Part shown: positions 18,661 to 27,791 of the stretch, one piece after another
Layout: every line of letters begins with the position of its first letter
Numbering within the stretch: position 1 is the first letter of the stretch
Assembly: GCA_945865885.1 (NCBI GenBank)
Contig: CAMBEZ010000001.1
Location: 124,001 to 188,000 of the forward strand
Reading direction: 5' to 3'
DNA from: Owenweeksia hongkongensis DSM 17368
Lineage (GTDB): Bacteria; Bacteroidota; Bacteroidia; Flavobacteriales; Schleiferiaceae
DNA: 64,000 nt
Translations under genes and position numbers: made by a program
Notes under the pieces: model-generated
Seen by the model: only the letters and a program-made list of their open reading frames with translations
Databases searched by the model: none
Told to the model about the DNA's origin: nothing

Positions 18661-19317
18661 ATGGAGTTTTTACCCGAAAATATTGATCGGTATGCCGGTC
18701 TTTGGACCGAGCCGGCGTCGGAATTGCTGGAGCGCATTGAGCGCGAAACCTGGCAAGAAGTGTTGATGCCGCGCATGCTCAGCGGCCACCAGCAAGGGCG
18801 TTTCCTCAGCCTCATCAGCCACCTGATGCACCCCAAACGCATTTTGGAAATTGGCACCTACACCGGTTACAGCGCCTTGTGTTTGGCGGAGGGATTGGCG
18901 CCCGACGGCGTTTTGCACACCATCGACATCAACGAAGAATTGGAGACGCGTGTTCGTGGGTACTTCAACGCTTACGGCAAAGGGAATCAAATGCACCTGC
19001 ACGTGGGCGCGGCCTTGGACGTTTTGGAGACTGCAGATTGGGCCCGGGAGCCGTGGGATTTGGTCTTCATCGACGCCGACAAAGAAAACTACAGGGCATA
19101 CTACAACGCCCTAGTGGAACGCGTTCGTCCGGGGGGATTGATTGTAGCGGACAACGTTTTATGGAGCGGCAAGGTGGCGGACCCGGAAGAACAAGATTCA
19201 GAAACGGAAGGTCTTCGTGCGTATGTGGCGCAAGTCCAAAAGGACCCTCGCGTGGTGCACCAATTGCTCCCGTTTCGGGACGGACTGAGCGTCAGCCGTC
19301 GAGTCGTTCGGCCATAA
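18661..19317 (+). CDS. SAM-dependent O-methyltransferase
   Basis: This 218-residue protein is a class I methyltransferase of the caffeoyl-CoA/catechol O-methyltransferase type. The SAM-binding loop is ILEIGTYTGYSALCLA (residues 61-76), and DLVFIDADKENY provides the metal-binding aspartates. It lies 17 bases after the M16 gene and is probably the last gene of the operon. No intrinsic terminator follows; the last 26 bases overlap the convergent DUF4286 gene. The methyl acceptor is unknown. Confidence 0.9.
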   Translation: MEFLPENIDRYAGLWTEPASELLERIERETWQEVLMPRMLSGHQQGRFLSLISHLMHPKRILEIGTYTGYSALCLAEGLAPDGVLHTIDINEELETRVRGYFNAYGKGNQMHLHVGAALDVLETADWAREPWDLVFIDADKENYRAYYNALVERVRPGGLIVADNVLWSGKVADPEEQDSETEGLRAYVAQVQKDPRVVHQLLPFRDGLSVSRRVVRP

Positions 19318-19621
19318 ACTCGTTCTGGATTTCCAGCAACGTGCGGAACGCCACGAATTTGCCGCCAAAGCGTTCCTCCGTTTGCCGGCGCAGTCCCGGC
19401 GCATACAGTTCTTGGTACAGCTGAAAGTCTTCCATCAGTGCAAAACGGTACTGAATGGAATAGGTGGTGCCGGACTCTTCCTCCACCAAAACGCGGGTGA
19501 ACCGACAGTCCAAAAATTGGCCTGTGGCCAGGACTTCCGGAATGTGGACCTCCAGCATCCAATCCTTCCAAAGGGCGTGTGCGGAGTCGTCTATGTTTAC
19601 GGTGACGTTGTAGAGGTACAT
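19292..19621 (-). CDS. DUF4286 family protein
   Basis: This 109-residue protein starts MYLYNVTVNI and has the small alpha/beta (ferredoxin-like) layout of DUF4286 proteins, common in Bacteroidota and without an assigned function. The ATG at 19621 overlaps the stop of the upstream TPR gene by one base (TGATG), so it is the last gene of the serS operon and probably translated by coupling. It overlaps the convergent methyltransferase by 26 bases. Confidence 0.8.
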   Translation of the reverse strand: MYLYNVTVNIDDSAHALWKDWMLEVHIPEVLATGQFLDCRFTRVLVEEESGTTYSIQYRFALMEDFQLYQELYAPGLRRQTEERFGGKFVAFRTLLEIQNEFMAERLDG

Positions 19622-21498
19622 CAGTTGGCAGTTTTTGGGCCCGGTCGGTAGCGCTGGCGAGCCAGCTCGGACCAATACGAATCCGGGTACGTTTCCATTA
19701 AACGAAGATACAGGGCACGGGCTTCGTCGGCGCGACTCCCTCCAGAATTGGCTACAATTTGCGCCCATTCCCATAAGGTGTCGTCGCCCAATGCATGCCG
19801 TTCCGGCCAATCCACCAGCGGCCGGTAGGCCGCCTCGGTTTGCTCCGCGTTGCCTTGGTCCCGGTTCCAACGCGCCCAAGCCAAAGCGGTGTGGAAGTAC
19901 AGCGGATTGGACGTAGGTAGGGCACGCGTCAAAGAATCCAAAATCCGGCCGGCTGCGGCCTCGCTTCGCTCGGCCCGCAGCAGTTCTGCGCGGGCAAACG
20001 GACGCAACGAGGCGCCGGTAGAATCCTCCGCCAGAATTTCGTCCAGCAGCTGCGTACGCGCCAGCGCGTCGTTCGCAATTTTTTTCGACGTGCTCGTTTT
20101 CAGCACCTCCCATTGCGTTTTGGCCCAGGGAATGTCTCCCGTCAGGTACGCCACCCGCGCCTTGCGAAAAGCAGCTTCGTCCCCCAATGGATTTCCACCA
20201 AAGTCTTGTGCTACCTCCGCATACCGCATCAGCGCGGAAAAAGGCGCGCCCAAAAGCAAGTCCAGATCCCCCAAAAACAAGACCATTGAACCCCGCAACG
20301 GGTCGCTGTCCGGAAGTCGATCCGGAATTCCCTCCAGCACGCGTACGGCGGAGTCGCTGCGGTTCCAACCGGCCACCAAAACCTGAGCCAACGCCAATCG
20401 GGCAGACGGTTCCCAACCGGCGGGCCAACCCGATTGCGGTTGCAAACCTATGTTTAGCGTGCGGCGAAGTTCTGCGTGCCGCTCGGGCCGTTTTGCCTGC
20501 AAAGACCACATCGCCTCGTGTGCCTCCCGGGCAAACGGCATTTGCACACCCGCTTGAATCAGGTAGCCGTAGCATTGCTCCGCGGCATCCCATTGTTCCG
20601 CATTTTCTGCGGCGCGCCCCAATTGATAGATTGCCAAGCGCTGGACGGGTTCCCCTCCAGACCGACGGTCCAATGCCTTCAATTGCACCAAGGCGTCGTC
20701 AAACAACTGCTCCTGGATGTAGCACCACACCAAAAAATCCTCATGAGGGCTTGAATTGCTCAGCTGCAACCGTCCAATCAAGGCTTCGTACAGCAGTTCC
20801 GCGCGCGGAATTCGTCCGTTTTCGTCCAATGAGTTGGACAGGAACATTTGCAAAGTTGCTACAAAGCCGGGGTTTTCGTCCAGCAACTGAACGTAACCGC
20901 GGTAGACGTTGGGCAGGTCGCCCAAGTCTGCCCAGAGCAGCACTTTTTGGTAGGTAAACCGCATGCCCGGCACGGCGCGCTCCGCTGCTTCCAAAACGGC
21001 AACGGCCTCCGCAAAAAGACCGTAGGATTTGAAACGATCGGAGAGGGGAGACGCGTTGCCCGGTTGCAGGGCCGACCCTTCAGCGGCGGACTTTAGGGCT
21101 GCCGCATAGTCTTCGGTGCGCCCCATTTTTTTGCACACGTAGGCTTCGTCCGCGGTGTAGAAAAGAGCGCGGTTGCGCATGCGTTTGGCGTGCCGGTCAA
21201 CCACCTTGCGCGCTTCGTCGCCGCGTTCTGCTTGGAGCAACAAGCCAATCCAGGCCTGCAGTCGCTCGTCGTTGGGCTGCTCCTTGTAGGCCGATTCAGA
21301 GGCCGCCAGCAAACTGTCTAACTTCTCAACGGATTCGCCGCGAGCTTTGGGCAGTACAGACGTGATGGGCTGCGGTACAGCGCCAACAACACCGGCCGGA
21401 GCACGACGAACCTTGTTTTGGGTTCCACCTGCGGATTGTGCCAAAGCCCCGCCAGTGGCCAGCACCGTCCAAAAAACCAGCAGGAAAAGGGATCTCAT
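19621..21498 (-). CDS. large TPR-repeat secreted protein
   Basis: This 625-residue protein begins with a signal peptide (MRSLFLLVFWTVLATGGALAQ) and consists almost entirely of tetratricopeptide-like helix pairs, for example LLLQAERGDEARKVVDRHAK and LAEDSTGASLRPFARAELLRAERS. It has a C-terminal block (ALYLRLMETYPDSYWSELAR) resembling the end of YbgF/BamD-type repeats. It is probably a periplasmic scaffold. The ATG at 21498 overlaps the lipoprotein stop (ATGA), so lipoprotein, TPR protein and DUF4286 form a coupled trio behind serS. No precise function can be given. Confidence 0.82.
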   Translation of the reverse strand: MRSLFLLVFWTVLATGGALAQSAGGTQNKVRRAPAGVVGAVPQPITSVLPKARGESVEKLDSLLAASESAYKEQPNDERLQAWIGLLLQAERGDEARKVVDRHAKRMRNRALFYTADEAYVCKKMGRTEDYAAALKSAAEGSALQPGNASPLSDRFKSYGLFAEAVAVLEAAERAVPGMRFTYQKVLLWADLGDLPNVYRGYVQLLDENPGFVATLQMFLSNSLDENGRIPRAELLYEALIGRLQLSNSSPHEDFLVWCYIQEQLFDDALVQLKALDRRSGGEPVQRLAIYQLGRAAENAEQWDAAEQCYGYLIQAGVQMPFAREAHEAMWSLQAKRPERHAELRRTLNIGLQPQSGWPAGWEPSARLALAQVLVAGWNRSDSAVRVLEGIPDRLPDSDPLRGSMVLFLGDLDLLLGAPFSALMRYAEVAQDFGGNPLGDEAAFRKARVAYLTGDIPWAKTQWEVLKTSTSKKIANDALARTQLLDEILAEDSTGASLRPFARAELLRAERSEAAAGRILDSLTRALPTSNPLYFHTALAWARWNRDQGNAEQTEAAYRPLVDWPERHALGDDTLWEWAQIVANSGGSRADEARALYLRLMETYPDSYWSELARQRYRPGPKTAN

Positions 21499-22046
21499 TT
21501 CGGACTGCCCCAACGGGCAAAGTGGTCTTCCATGAGGACGTTCAAACTGTCTGCCTTGTCCAAACACCATTCTGTGGCATGCATCCGGGAACGGGCGTCT
21601 TGGAGCACCGTCCAAAGGGCACCTTGTTCGTCCCGCAGGTAAACCCGGCCTTGTGCCGTATCCAGGTATTCCGTGTGCACGTCGTGGGCCAGGCTTTTCA
21701 AACGTGCGGAACCGGCGGTCAAGGCGCCCATCCAAACGCGTCGCTGGGCTTGAAATTTAAAGAGGTTTTTCGCAGACCGGTCCAGGGTCGTTCCGTCGGA
21801 CACCACCACATCTCGCTTGCTGCTGTCTGCGGCATACGGGGCCAAACGCTCCAGGTTCATGCGGTACGAAATCAACGCACTTTCCACGGCCAAACTGTCC
21901 ACAGAAGCTAGGCTGTCGTGCAAGGCTTCCACCTTTTCCCGCAGCGCCAAGGCATCCGATTCCACCTCGGAGGAAGCGCTGCACCCCACCGCACCAACGG
22001 CAAGGAACGCCAATGAAAGGCCCGTGAAAAAGGGTGAAAATTTCAT
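21495..22046 (-). CDS. small lipoprotein with helical coiled region
   Basis: The product (183 residues) has a lipoprotein signal ending in LAVGAVGC, so it should be lipid-anchored. The rest is mainly helical with heptad-like segments (LREKVEALHDSLASVDSLAVESAL) and no recognisable domain. The ATG at 22046 lies 11 bases after the serS stop; the longer frame to 22121 runs into serS and lacks a signal peptide. The gene overlaps the TPR gene by 4 bases. The two may act together at the envelope, but that is inference from position. Confidence 0.75.
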   Translation of the reverse strand: MKFSPFFTGLSLAFLAVGAVGCSASSEVESDALALREKVEALHDSLASVDSLAVESALISYRMNLERLAPYAADSSKRDVVVSDGTTLDRSAKNLFKFQAQRRVWMGALTAGSARLKSLAHDVHTEYLDTAQGRVYLRDEQGALWTVLQDARSRMHATEWCLDKADSLNVLMEDHFARWGSPK

Positions 22047-22056
22047 AGGGAGCTGC

Positions 22057-23331
22057 TTAAGAAATTCGGTCAAAGCCCGTGTACGGCACCAAAGCCGACG
22101 GAATGCGAATTCCGTTTTCATCTTGGTGATTTTCCAACAATGCGGCCACCACCCGCGGCAAGGCCAATGCGCTGCCGTTCAACGTATGCGCCAGTTGCGT
22201 TTTGCGGTCCAACGTTCGTCGGTAGCGCAGCTTCAATCGATTGGCTTGGTAGGTCTCAAAATTGCTCACGGAACTGACCTCCAGCCAACGCTGCTGCGCG
22301 GCAGACCACACTTCAAAATCGTACGTCAGGGCAGAGGTGAAGCCCATGTCGCCTCCGCACAAGCGCAGAATGCGGTAGGGGAGTTCCAGCGCGTCCAACA
22401 AACCGGCCACGTGCTGCACCATCTCCTCCAGTCGGCCGTAGGAATCTTCCGGTCGATCGATGGTTACAATTTCCACCTTGTCAAATTGGTGCAGACGGTT
22501 CAAACCGCGCACATCCTTCCCGTACGATCCCGCCTCGCGTCGAAAACAGGGGGTGTACGCCGTGTGGCGGATGGGCAAATCAGACTCGTCCACAATAACA
22601 TCGCGGTACAGGTTGGTGACGGGAACCTCCGCCGTGGGAATCGCGTACAAATTATCCGCAACCGCGTGGTACATCTGACCTTCCTTGTCCGGCAATTGTC
22701 CGGTTCCAAAGCCCGACGCCTCGTTGACAAAGTGCGGCGGCTGCACTTCATTGTAGCCTGCTGCCGTATTGCGGTCCAAAAAGAACTGGATGAGTGCCCG
22801 TTGCAAACGAGCTCCTTTCCCCAAGTACACCGGAAATCCAGCACCCGTGATTTTCACGCCCAGCTCAAAATCAATCAGGTTGTATCGGCTCGCGAGGTCC
22901 CAGTGCGGTACCGCTCCCTCGTGCAGTTGGGGGATGCTGCCCGACGACCGTACCTCTTCGTTGTCTTCGGCGCTCTTCCCAGCGGGAACGGAGGTGTGTG
23001 GCGTGTTCGGCACGGCCACCAACAAAGACTGGAGGGCATTTTCAGCATCGCGCAGAATGGTCTCCAGGCGTTTGGCCGTGTCCTTGAGTGCCGTTGACTT
23101 TTCACGCGCCGCATCGGCTTCCGCCTTTTGCCCGGTCTTGAAAAAGTCGCCAACGGCTTTGGCCAAAAGATTGCTCTCTGCCAAGCAGGAGTCCAGCTCC
23201 ACTTGGGCCGCGCGCCGCGCGTCGTCCGCGGCAAGCAATTGCTCCACCACGGCGGAGCCGTTTAAACCGCGTTTATTCAGAGCGGCTTCGGCCGCGGCGC
23301 GCTCAGCGCGAAGAGTAGGTAGGTATAGCAT
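22057..23331 (-). CDS. serS: seryl-tRNA synthetase
   Basis: SerRS (424 residues) charges tRNA-Ser with serine. The N-terminal antiparallel coiled-coil arm (residues about 20-110, rich in Ala/Lys/Glu) precedes the class II catalytic domain, where the motif 2 loop TPCFRREAGSYGKDVRGLNRLHQF and motif 3 NGSALALPRVVAALLENHQ are complete. The ATG at 23331 fits the usual MLYLPTLR start, and a -7 box ends 7 bases upstream. It leads an operon with three unrelated downstream genes. Confidence 0.97.
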   Translation of the reverse strand: MLYLPTLRAERAAAEAALNKRGLNGSAVVEQLLAADDARRAAQVELDSCLAESNLLAKAVGDFFKTGQKAEADAAREKSTALKDTAKRLETILRDAENALQSLLVAVPNTPHTSVPAGKSAEDNEEVRSSGSIPQLHEGAVPHWDLASRYNLIDFELGVKITGAGFPVYLGKGARLQRALIQFFLDRNTAAGYNEVQPPHFVNEASGFGTGQLPDKEGQMYHAVADNLYAIPTAEVPVTNLYRDVIVDESDLPIRHTAYTPCFRREAGSYGKDVRGLNRLHQFDKVEIVTIDRPEDSYGRLEEMVQHVAGLLDALELPYRILRLCGGDMGFTSALTYDFEVWSAAQQRWLEVSSVSNFETYQANRLKLRYRRTLDRKTQLAHTLNGSALALPRVVAALLENHQDENGIRIPSALVPYTGFDRIS

Positions 23332-23338
23332 GGGGATA

Positions 23339-23346
23339 CAAAAGTA
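23339..23346 (-). promoter_or_regulatory. -7 promoter box of serS
   Basis: The minus strand reads TACTTTTG, fitting TAnnTTTG, 7 bases before the serS ATG. It directly abuts the T-run of the rpmA terminator. Confidence 0.65.
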
Positions 23347-23379
23347 AAAAACCCCCTGGACCATGAGGCCTCAGGGGGT
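23346..23379 (-). terminator. intrinsic terminator of rplU-rpmA
   Basis: On the minus strand ACCCCCTG (23379-23372) pairs with CAGGGGGT (23358-23351), with an inner GAGGCCTC palindrome, and is followed by five T (23350-23346). It ends the ribosomal-protein transcript just before the serS promoter. Confidence 0.85.
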
Positions 23380-23402
23380 AAATTATGTGCGACGAACCTC
23401 GT

Positions 23403-23663
23403 TTAGGCTTCGAACGGCTGTACCGATACAAAAGACTTGTTGTCTGCCTTTTTGCGGTATACCACCAAACCGTCCACCAAAGCGAACAAAGTATGGTCTT
23501 TTCCGATGCCCACGTTTTGTCCGGGGTGATGCTGGGTGCCGCGTTGGCGCACGATGATGTTGCCGGCAGTGGCCGGTTGGCCGCCGTAAATCTTGATGCC
23601 CAATCGCTTGCTGTGGGATTCGCGTCCGTTCTTAGAACTACCGACGCCCTTCTTGTGTGCCAT
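23403..23663 (-). CDS. rpmA: 50S ribosomal protein L27
   Basis: bL27 (86 residues) sits at the peptidyl-transferase centre with its N-terminal tail. The sequence [22 protein letters not shown] and the block [18 protein letters not shown] are typical. The N-terminus begins directly with MAHKKG, so there is no Firmicutes-type cleavable extension. It lies 23 bases downstream of rplU and is followed by a terminator. Confidence 0.98.
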   Translation of the reverse strand: MAHKKGVGSSKNGRESHSKRLGIKIYGGQPATAGNIIVRQRGTQHHPGQNVGIGKDHTLFALVDGLVVYRKKADNKSFVSVQPFEA

Positions 23664-23686
23664 GGATCTGCGGAGGGATTAAATGG

Positions 23687-24058
23687 TTATTCAGCAGCGG
23701 CCTCAGCGGCTTCTGCTTTTTTCGTTGTTTTCTTTTTGGGAGCGCTTCCGGCACCAATGCTCGTGATGAGCAATTGGGTCAAGTACTGGCGGTGACCGTT
23801 TTTCTTGGTGTAGCCTTTCCGGCGCTTCTTTTTGAAGACGATTACTTTATCGCCTTTCAGGTGCTGCAGAACTTGAGCTTCTACGGCAACACCTTCAATA
23901 ACTGGGGCGCCTACGGTGACGGTACCGTTATCGTCGGTCAAAAGCACCTTATCAAACGATACGGTTGCTCCTTCTTCCGACGCCAAACGGTTGACGTACA
24001 CGCGCAGATCTTTTTGCACTTTGTACTGCAGCCCTGCTATGTCAACAATTGCGTACAT
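23687..24058 (-). CDS. rplU: 50S ribosomal protein L21
   Basis: bL21 (123 residues) begins MYAIVDIAGLQYKVQKDLRV and has the RNA-binding block VIVFKKKRRKGYTKKNGHRQ. A charged Lys/Ala/Glu-rich tail of about 20 residues (KKKTTKKAEAAEAAAE) extends past the usual bacterial end near residue 103; such tails occur in Bacteroidota L21. The ATG at 24058 was chosen because the conserved N-terminus starts there. Confidence 0.97.
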   Translation of the reverse strand: MYAIVDIAGLQYKVQKDLRVYVNRLASEEGATVSFDKVLLTDDNGTVTVGAPVIEGVAVEAQVLQHLKGDKVIVFKKKRRKGYTKKNGHRQYLTQLLITSIGAGSAPKKKTTKKAEAAEAAAE

Positions 24059-24083
24059 GATTCTTGGGTTTCTTATAGGGCTG

Positions 24084-24091
24084 CAAATGTA
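24084..24091 (-). promoter_or_regulatory. -7 promoter box of rplU-rpmA
   Basis: The minus strand reads TACATTTG, 25 bases before the rplU ATG, fitting TAnnTTTG with a normal short leader. Confidence 0.65.
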
Positions 24092-24348
24092 CAAAAAGAA
24101 TTTGAATCGAGATGCGTCGCACCCGAATATCGAAAGGAATTTGCCGGCCTCTGTTGTTTTGCTCGCCTGAAAAGACCCCCGTTTGCCGGGGTGCCCTGGT
24201 GAATTTCGCGCTAAACCGGATTGATTGCAAACAAAAAGGACTCAAGAACATTCTCCCGTTTGGAAAAATCATTAAATTCGTGGCCCTTCGGTAAGAAAAG
24301 CGCACGCGCGGCAACCAACGGAGGTAAACGTATAGAAACCCAAATTCC

Positions 24349-25677
24349 ATGAAAAAATCATTGCTGTTTGGCGCACTCCTGGCTGCCTTGCCCCTGGCAC
24401 AGGCCCAAAAGACGCAAATTGCCTTTGAGGAATACGATCTGCCCAACGGCATGCACGTCATCCTCCACCAAGACCCCACCACCCCCATCGTGGCGGTTTC
24501 GGTCCTGTACCACGTGGGCTCCAAAAACGAGGTCTCCGGACGCACCGGTTTTGCCCACTTTTTTGAGCACTTGTTGTTCGAAGGAACGGAAAACATTGAG
24601 CGCGGCGAGTACATGAAGCTCATTCAGGCCAACGGCGGTGCCCTAAACGCCAACACCAGCCAAGACCGAACTTACTACTACGAGATCCTGCCGTCCAACC
24701 AGTTGGAATTGGGCCTGTGGATGGAGGCGGAGCGCATGCTGCACGCCAAAATTGATCTCGACGGTGTTGAGACGCAGCGCCAAGTAGTTAAAGAAGAAAA
24801 GCGCCTGCGCGTGGACAACCAACCCTACGGTTCGTTCACCACCGAGATGTTCAAGCGCGCCTTTACCAAGCACCCGTACAACTGGGTTCCCATCGGGTCC
24901 ATGGAGGACCTGAACGCGGCACAACTCATCGAGTTCATCGATTTCTACAAGCGCTTTTACGTGCCGAACAACGCTACATTGAGCATCGCAGGTGATTTTG
25001 ACCCCGCTCAAGCGAAGGCGTGGATTGCCAAATACTTTACGGACATCCCGAGCGGTCCCCGGGTGGTCCAACCCAACGTGCAAGATCCGTTGGTCGTAGC
25101 CGTGGTAGACACGGTGTACGACAACATCCAAATTCCTGCAGTTTTTGCCGGCTACCGCATGCCGGGCGAAACACACCCAGACGCGTACGCCATGCAAATG
25201 CTGACGTCGGTTTTGTCCAGCGGCAAGTCTTCGCGCCTCACCAAGCGCATGGTGGACGAAGACCGCAGCGCACTGCAGGTTCAAGCGTTTCCCTTTGCTT
25301 TGGAGCAGAACGGCGTATTCATTGCCTTGGCCCTGGCCAACGGCGACAACACCACCGGTTCCTTGCTCACCACCATCGAGGAAGAAATTGCGAAGCTCCA
25401 AAAAGACCTCATCGGCGAGACGGAGTTTGCCAAAGTGCTCAACAAAATCGAAGCTGATTTTGTGACCAGCAACGGTTCCGTCGCGGGTATTGCTGAAAGT
25501 TTGGCCAACTACCACGTTTACTTCGGGGACGCCAACCTGATCAATACCGAAATCGAGCGTTACCGAAAAGTAACCCCGGAAGACATCCGCCGGGTTGCGC
25601 AAACCTACCTCGTTTCTTCTAACCGCGTGGTGCTGCATTACCTGCCCAAGCCCACCGCACAATCTGTAGTTGAATAA
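24349..25677 (+). CDS. periplasmic M16 zinc peptidase, catalytic subunit
   Basis: This 442-residue M16 peptidase has a signal peptide (MKKSLLFGALLAALPLAQAQ) and the zinc motif HFFEH at residues 70-74. It lacks the Arg-x6-Tyr substrate-binding motif in its second half. The next gene has the converse: no zinc motif but an intact Arg/Tyr motif. By analogy with mitochondrial processing peptidase and bacterial M16B heterodimers, the two products should form one active enzyme in the periplasm. The stop is separated from the next ATG by a single base, supporting equal production. Confidence 0.9.
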   Translation: MKKSLLFGALLAALPLAQAQKTQIAFEEYDLPNGMHVILHQDPTTPIVAVSVLYHVGSKNEVSGRTGFAHFFEHLLFEGTENIERGEYMKLIQANGGALNANTSQDRTYYYEILPSNQLELGLWMEAERMLHAKIDLDGVETQRQVVKEEKRLRVDNQPYGSFTTEMFKRAFTKHPYNWVPIGSMEDLNAAQLIEFIDFYKRFYVPNNATLSIAGDFDPAQAKAWIAKYFTDIPSGPRVVQPNVQDPLVVAVVDTVYDNIQIPAVFAGYRMPGETHPDAYAMQMLTSVLSSGKSSRLTKRMVDEDRSALQVQAFPFALEQNGVFIALALANGDNTTGSLLTTIEEEIAKLQKDLIGETEFAKVLNKIEADFVTSNGSVAGIAESLANYHVYFGDANLINTEIERYRKVTPEDIRRVAQTYLVSSNRVVLHYLPKPTAQSVVE

Positions 25678-25678
25678 G

Positions 25679-27745
25679 ATGAAAAAAGCACTTTTCCTTT
25701 TGGGTCTGGCCTTGTCGGCTTGGACCCTCGGTGCCCAGCCCTTGGACCGCAGTGTTCGCCCACAACCGGCAGCGCCGCGCACGCCGTCCATTGCGGCGTA
25801 CGAGAAAATGACGTTGAAAAACGGATTGACCGTAGTGGTGGTGGAGAACCACAAATTGCCGCGCATGTCCGTGAGCCTCTCCTTAGACATGAACGGCGTT
25901 CGCGAAGGCGATAAGGCTGGATACGTGGAGTTGTTGGGTCAAATGCTGTCCGAAGGCACCACCACCCGCACGAAAACCCAATTGGACGAACAGGTTGATT
26001 TCGTCGGTGCTCGTTTGAACACCAGCGCCTTCAACGTCTCCGTGTCTGGATTGAGCAAGTACAGCGCCAACTTATACGAATTGGTTGCCGACGTCGCTCT
26101 GCATCCCGCTTTCCCAGAGGCCGCATTCGACAAGTTGAAAAAACGCACCTTATCCGGTTTGAAGGCAGATAAGGACGACCCCAGCGCCATTCAAGCTCGT
26201 GTTTCCAATGCCTTGCTGTACGGTACCAACACGCCCCAAGGAGAAATGATGACCGAGGCTACGGTCAACAAAGTCGCCTTGGACGATTGCAAAAGCTTCT
26301 ACAGCCAAGTATGGGTACCCAACCACGCCGTTCTCTTGGTAGTTGGCGATTGCAAGGCCAAGGACGTGTTTAAAGCCGCCAAAAAGACCTTCGAAAAGTC
26401 TTGGCCCGCTGGAACCGTTCCCGCAAAACCCACCTACGAACACCCCGTGCAAACCAAGTCCTTCATCGCCCTGGTGAACCGCGAAGCATCGGTACAGTCC
26501 AACATTCAGTTGGCCAACTTGATCGATTTGAAGCCCGGTGATGCAGATTTAGAGGCCGTTCGCGTGATGAACAACATCTTGGGCGGCGGCTCCGACGGTC
26601 GTTTGTTCCAAAATTTACGCGAAGACAAGGCGTACACGTACGGCGCATACTCTTCTTTTGGAACCGGCAAGGAAAAGCAATTGTTTGAAGCGTCTGGCGA
26701 GGTTCGCAACGCCGTGACGGACTCCTCCGTGGAGCAATTCTTGTTGGAGTTGAACCGCATCCGCACCGAATTGGTCAACGAAACAGATTTGCGCAACGCC
26801 AAGCAAGCGTTGGCCGGCAGCTTTGGTCGTTCCTTGGAAGGCCCTGGGGCGGTGGCCTCTTTTGCCATTAACACCTTGAAATACAACCTTTCCGCAGACT
26901 ACTACAACCAGTACCTGAATCGCTTGCAAGCGGTTACCGCAGAGGACGTGCGCCGTGCAGCCCAGAAGTACATACAGCCCGATAAAATGGTCGTATCCAT
27001 TGTAGGCAAGGCGTCGGAAGTTGCTGCTGGCCTAGAGCGTTTGGGTGAAGTGCGTTATTTCGACGACTTCGCGCAACCCGCCGAACGGCCCAACATTCCC
27101 ATTCCCGCTGGTGTTACCGCCGCGTCCGTGGTCAATCAATACATTGCAGCCATCGGCGGCCAAAAAGCCATTGCGAGCGTCAAAGACTTGACCCTGGAAA
27201 TGGTGGCTGAAATTCAAAACATCAAGATCGAAACCAAAGACGTATACAAGTTGCCGAACATGCACTACGAAGGCCAGTTTTCGCCCATGGGCAAAGAGGA
27301 AACCTTCTTTGACGGCAAGAAAGGACGCATTGTTCGGAACGGCACCAAGCAACCCGTTACGGACGAGGACTTGGACGCCATGCGCCAGGATGCTAATTAC
27401 TTTGAGGAATTGAAGTGGATGACGTCCGCCGTCCCCATGCAGTTGGCACCAGTATACTCCAGCATTGCCGGTGAGCCCTGCTACGCGGTAACCGTCACAC
27501 AAGGCAAGCAGGTTCAAACGCACTACTTTTCCGTGAAAAGCGGTTTGCGCGTTGCTACGTCCACAACCGTTGGGGAAGGGGAACAGGCTACGGTACAAAC
27601 CGTCAACTACAGCGATTACCGCGCCGTAGGTGGGGTGTTGTTTCCGCATTCCGTGGTATTGCCCATTGGTCCCGGCATGAACTTGGAGTTCAAAGCGGTA
27701 AACCTGACGGTCAACACCAACGTAGCGGATTCGTTCTTCAAGTAA
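25679..27745 (+). CDS. M16 peptidase-like partner with C-terminal lipoprotein-carrier-like domain
   Basis: This 688-residue protein has a signal peptide (MKKALFLLGLALSAWTLGAQ) and two M16 domains (about residues 45-480). The zinc motif is replaced by GYVELLGQML (residues 81-90), so this subunit should be catalytically inactive, but the Arg314-x6-Tyr321 motif (LREDKAYTY) is kept. From about residue 490 a further domain begins with NQYIAAIGGQKAIASVKDLT and continues as a half-barrel-like series of strands, resembling LolA/outer-membrane lipoprotein-sorting folds seen in Bacteroidota. It forms a two-gene operon with the catalytic subunit and ends at a terminator. Confidence 0.87.
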   Translation: MKKALFLLGLALSAWTLGAQPLDRSVRPQPAAPRTPSIAAYEKMTLKNGLTVVVVENHKLPRMSVSLSLDMNGVREGDKAGYVELLGQMLSEGTTTRTKTQLDEQVDFVGARLNTSAFNVSVSGLSKYSANLYELVADVALHPAFPEAAFDKLKKRTLSGLKADKDDPSAIQARVSNALLYGTNTPQGEMMTEATVNKVALDDCKSFYSQVWVPNHAVLLVVGDCKAKDVFKAAKKTFEKSWPAGTVPAKPTYEHPVQTKSFIALVNREASVQSNIQLANLIDLKPGDADLEAVRVMNNILGGGSDGRLFQNLREDKAYTYGAYSSFGTGKEKQLFEASGEVRNAVTDSSVEQFLLELNRIRTELVNETDLRNAKQALAGSFGRSLEGPGAVASFAINTLKYNLSADYYNQYLNRLQAVTAEDVRRAAQKYIQPDKMVVSIVGKASEVAAGLERLGEVRYFDDFAQPAERPNIPIPAGVTAASVVNQYIAAIGGQKAIASVKDLTLEMVAEIQNIKIETKDVYKLPNMHYEGQFSPMGKEETFFDGKKGRIVRNGTKQPVTDEDLDAMRQDANYFEELKWMTSAVPMQLAPVYSSIAGEPCYAVTVTQGKQVQTHYFSVKSGLRVATSTTVGEGEQATVQTVNYSDYRAVGGVLFPHSVVLPIGPGMNLEFKAVNLTVNTNVADSFFK

Positions 27746-27791
27746 AGCTTGATATTAGCAGCGCAGCTCAGCGCTGTGGTTGCCCAACAAA

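Noticed and set aside
24175-24192. Short hairpin ACCCC/GGGGT upstream of the M16 operon
   Set aside because: The stem is only 5 bp, it has a T-rich tail only on the minus strand, and no minus-strand gene ends there. Not called as a terminator.
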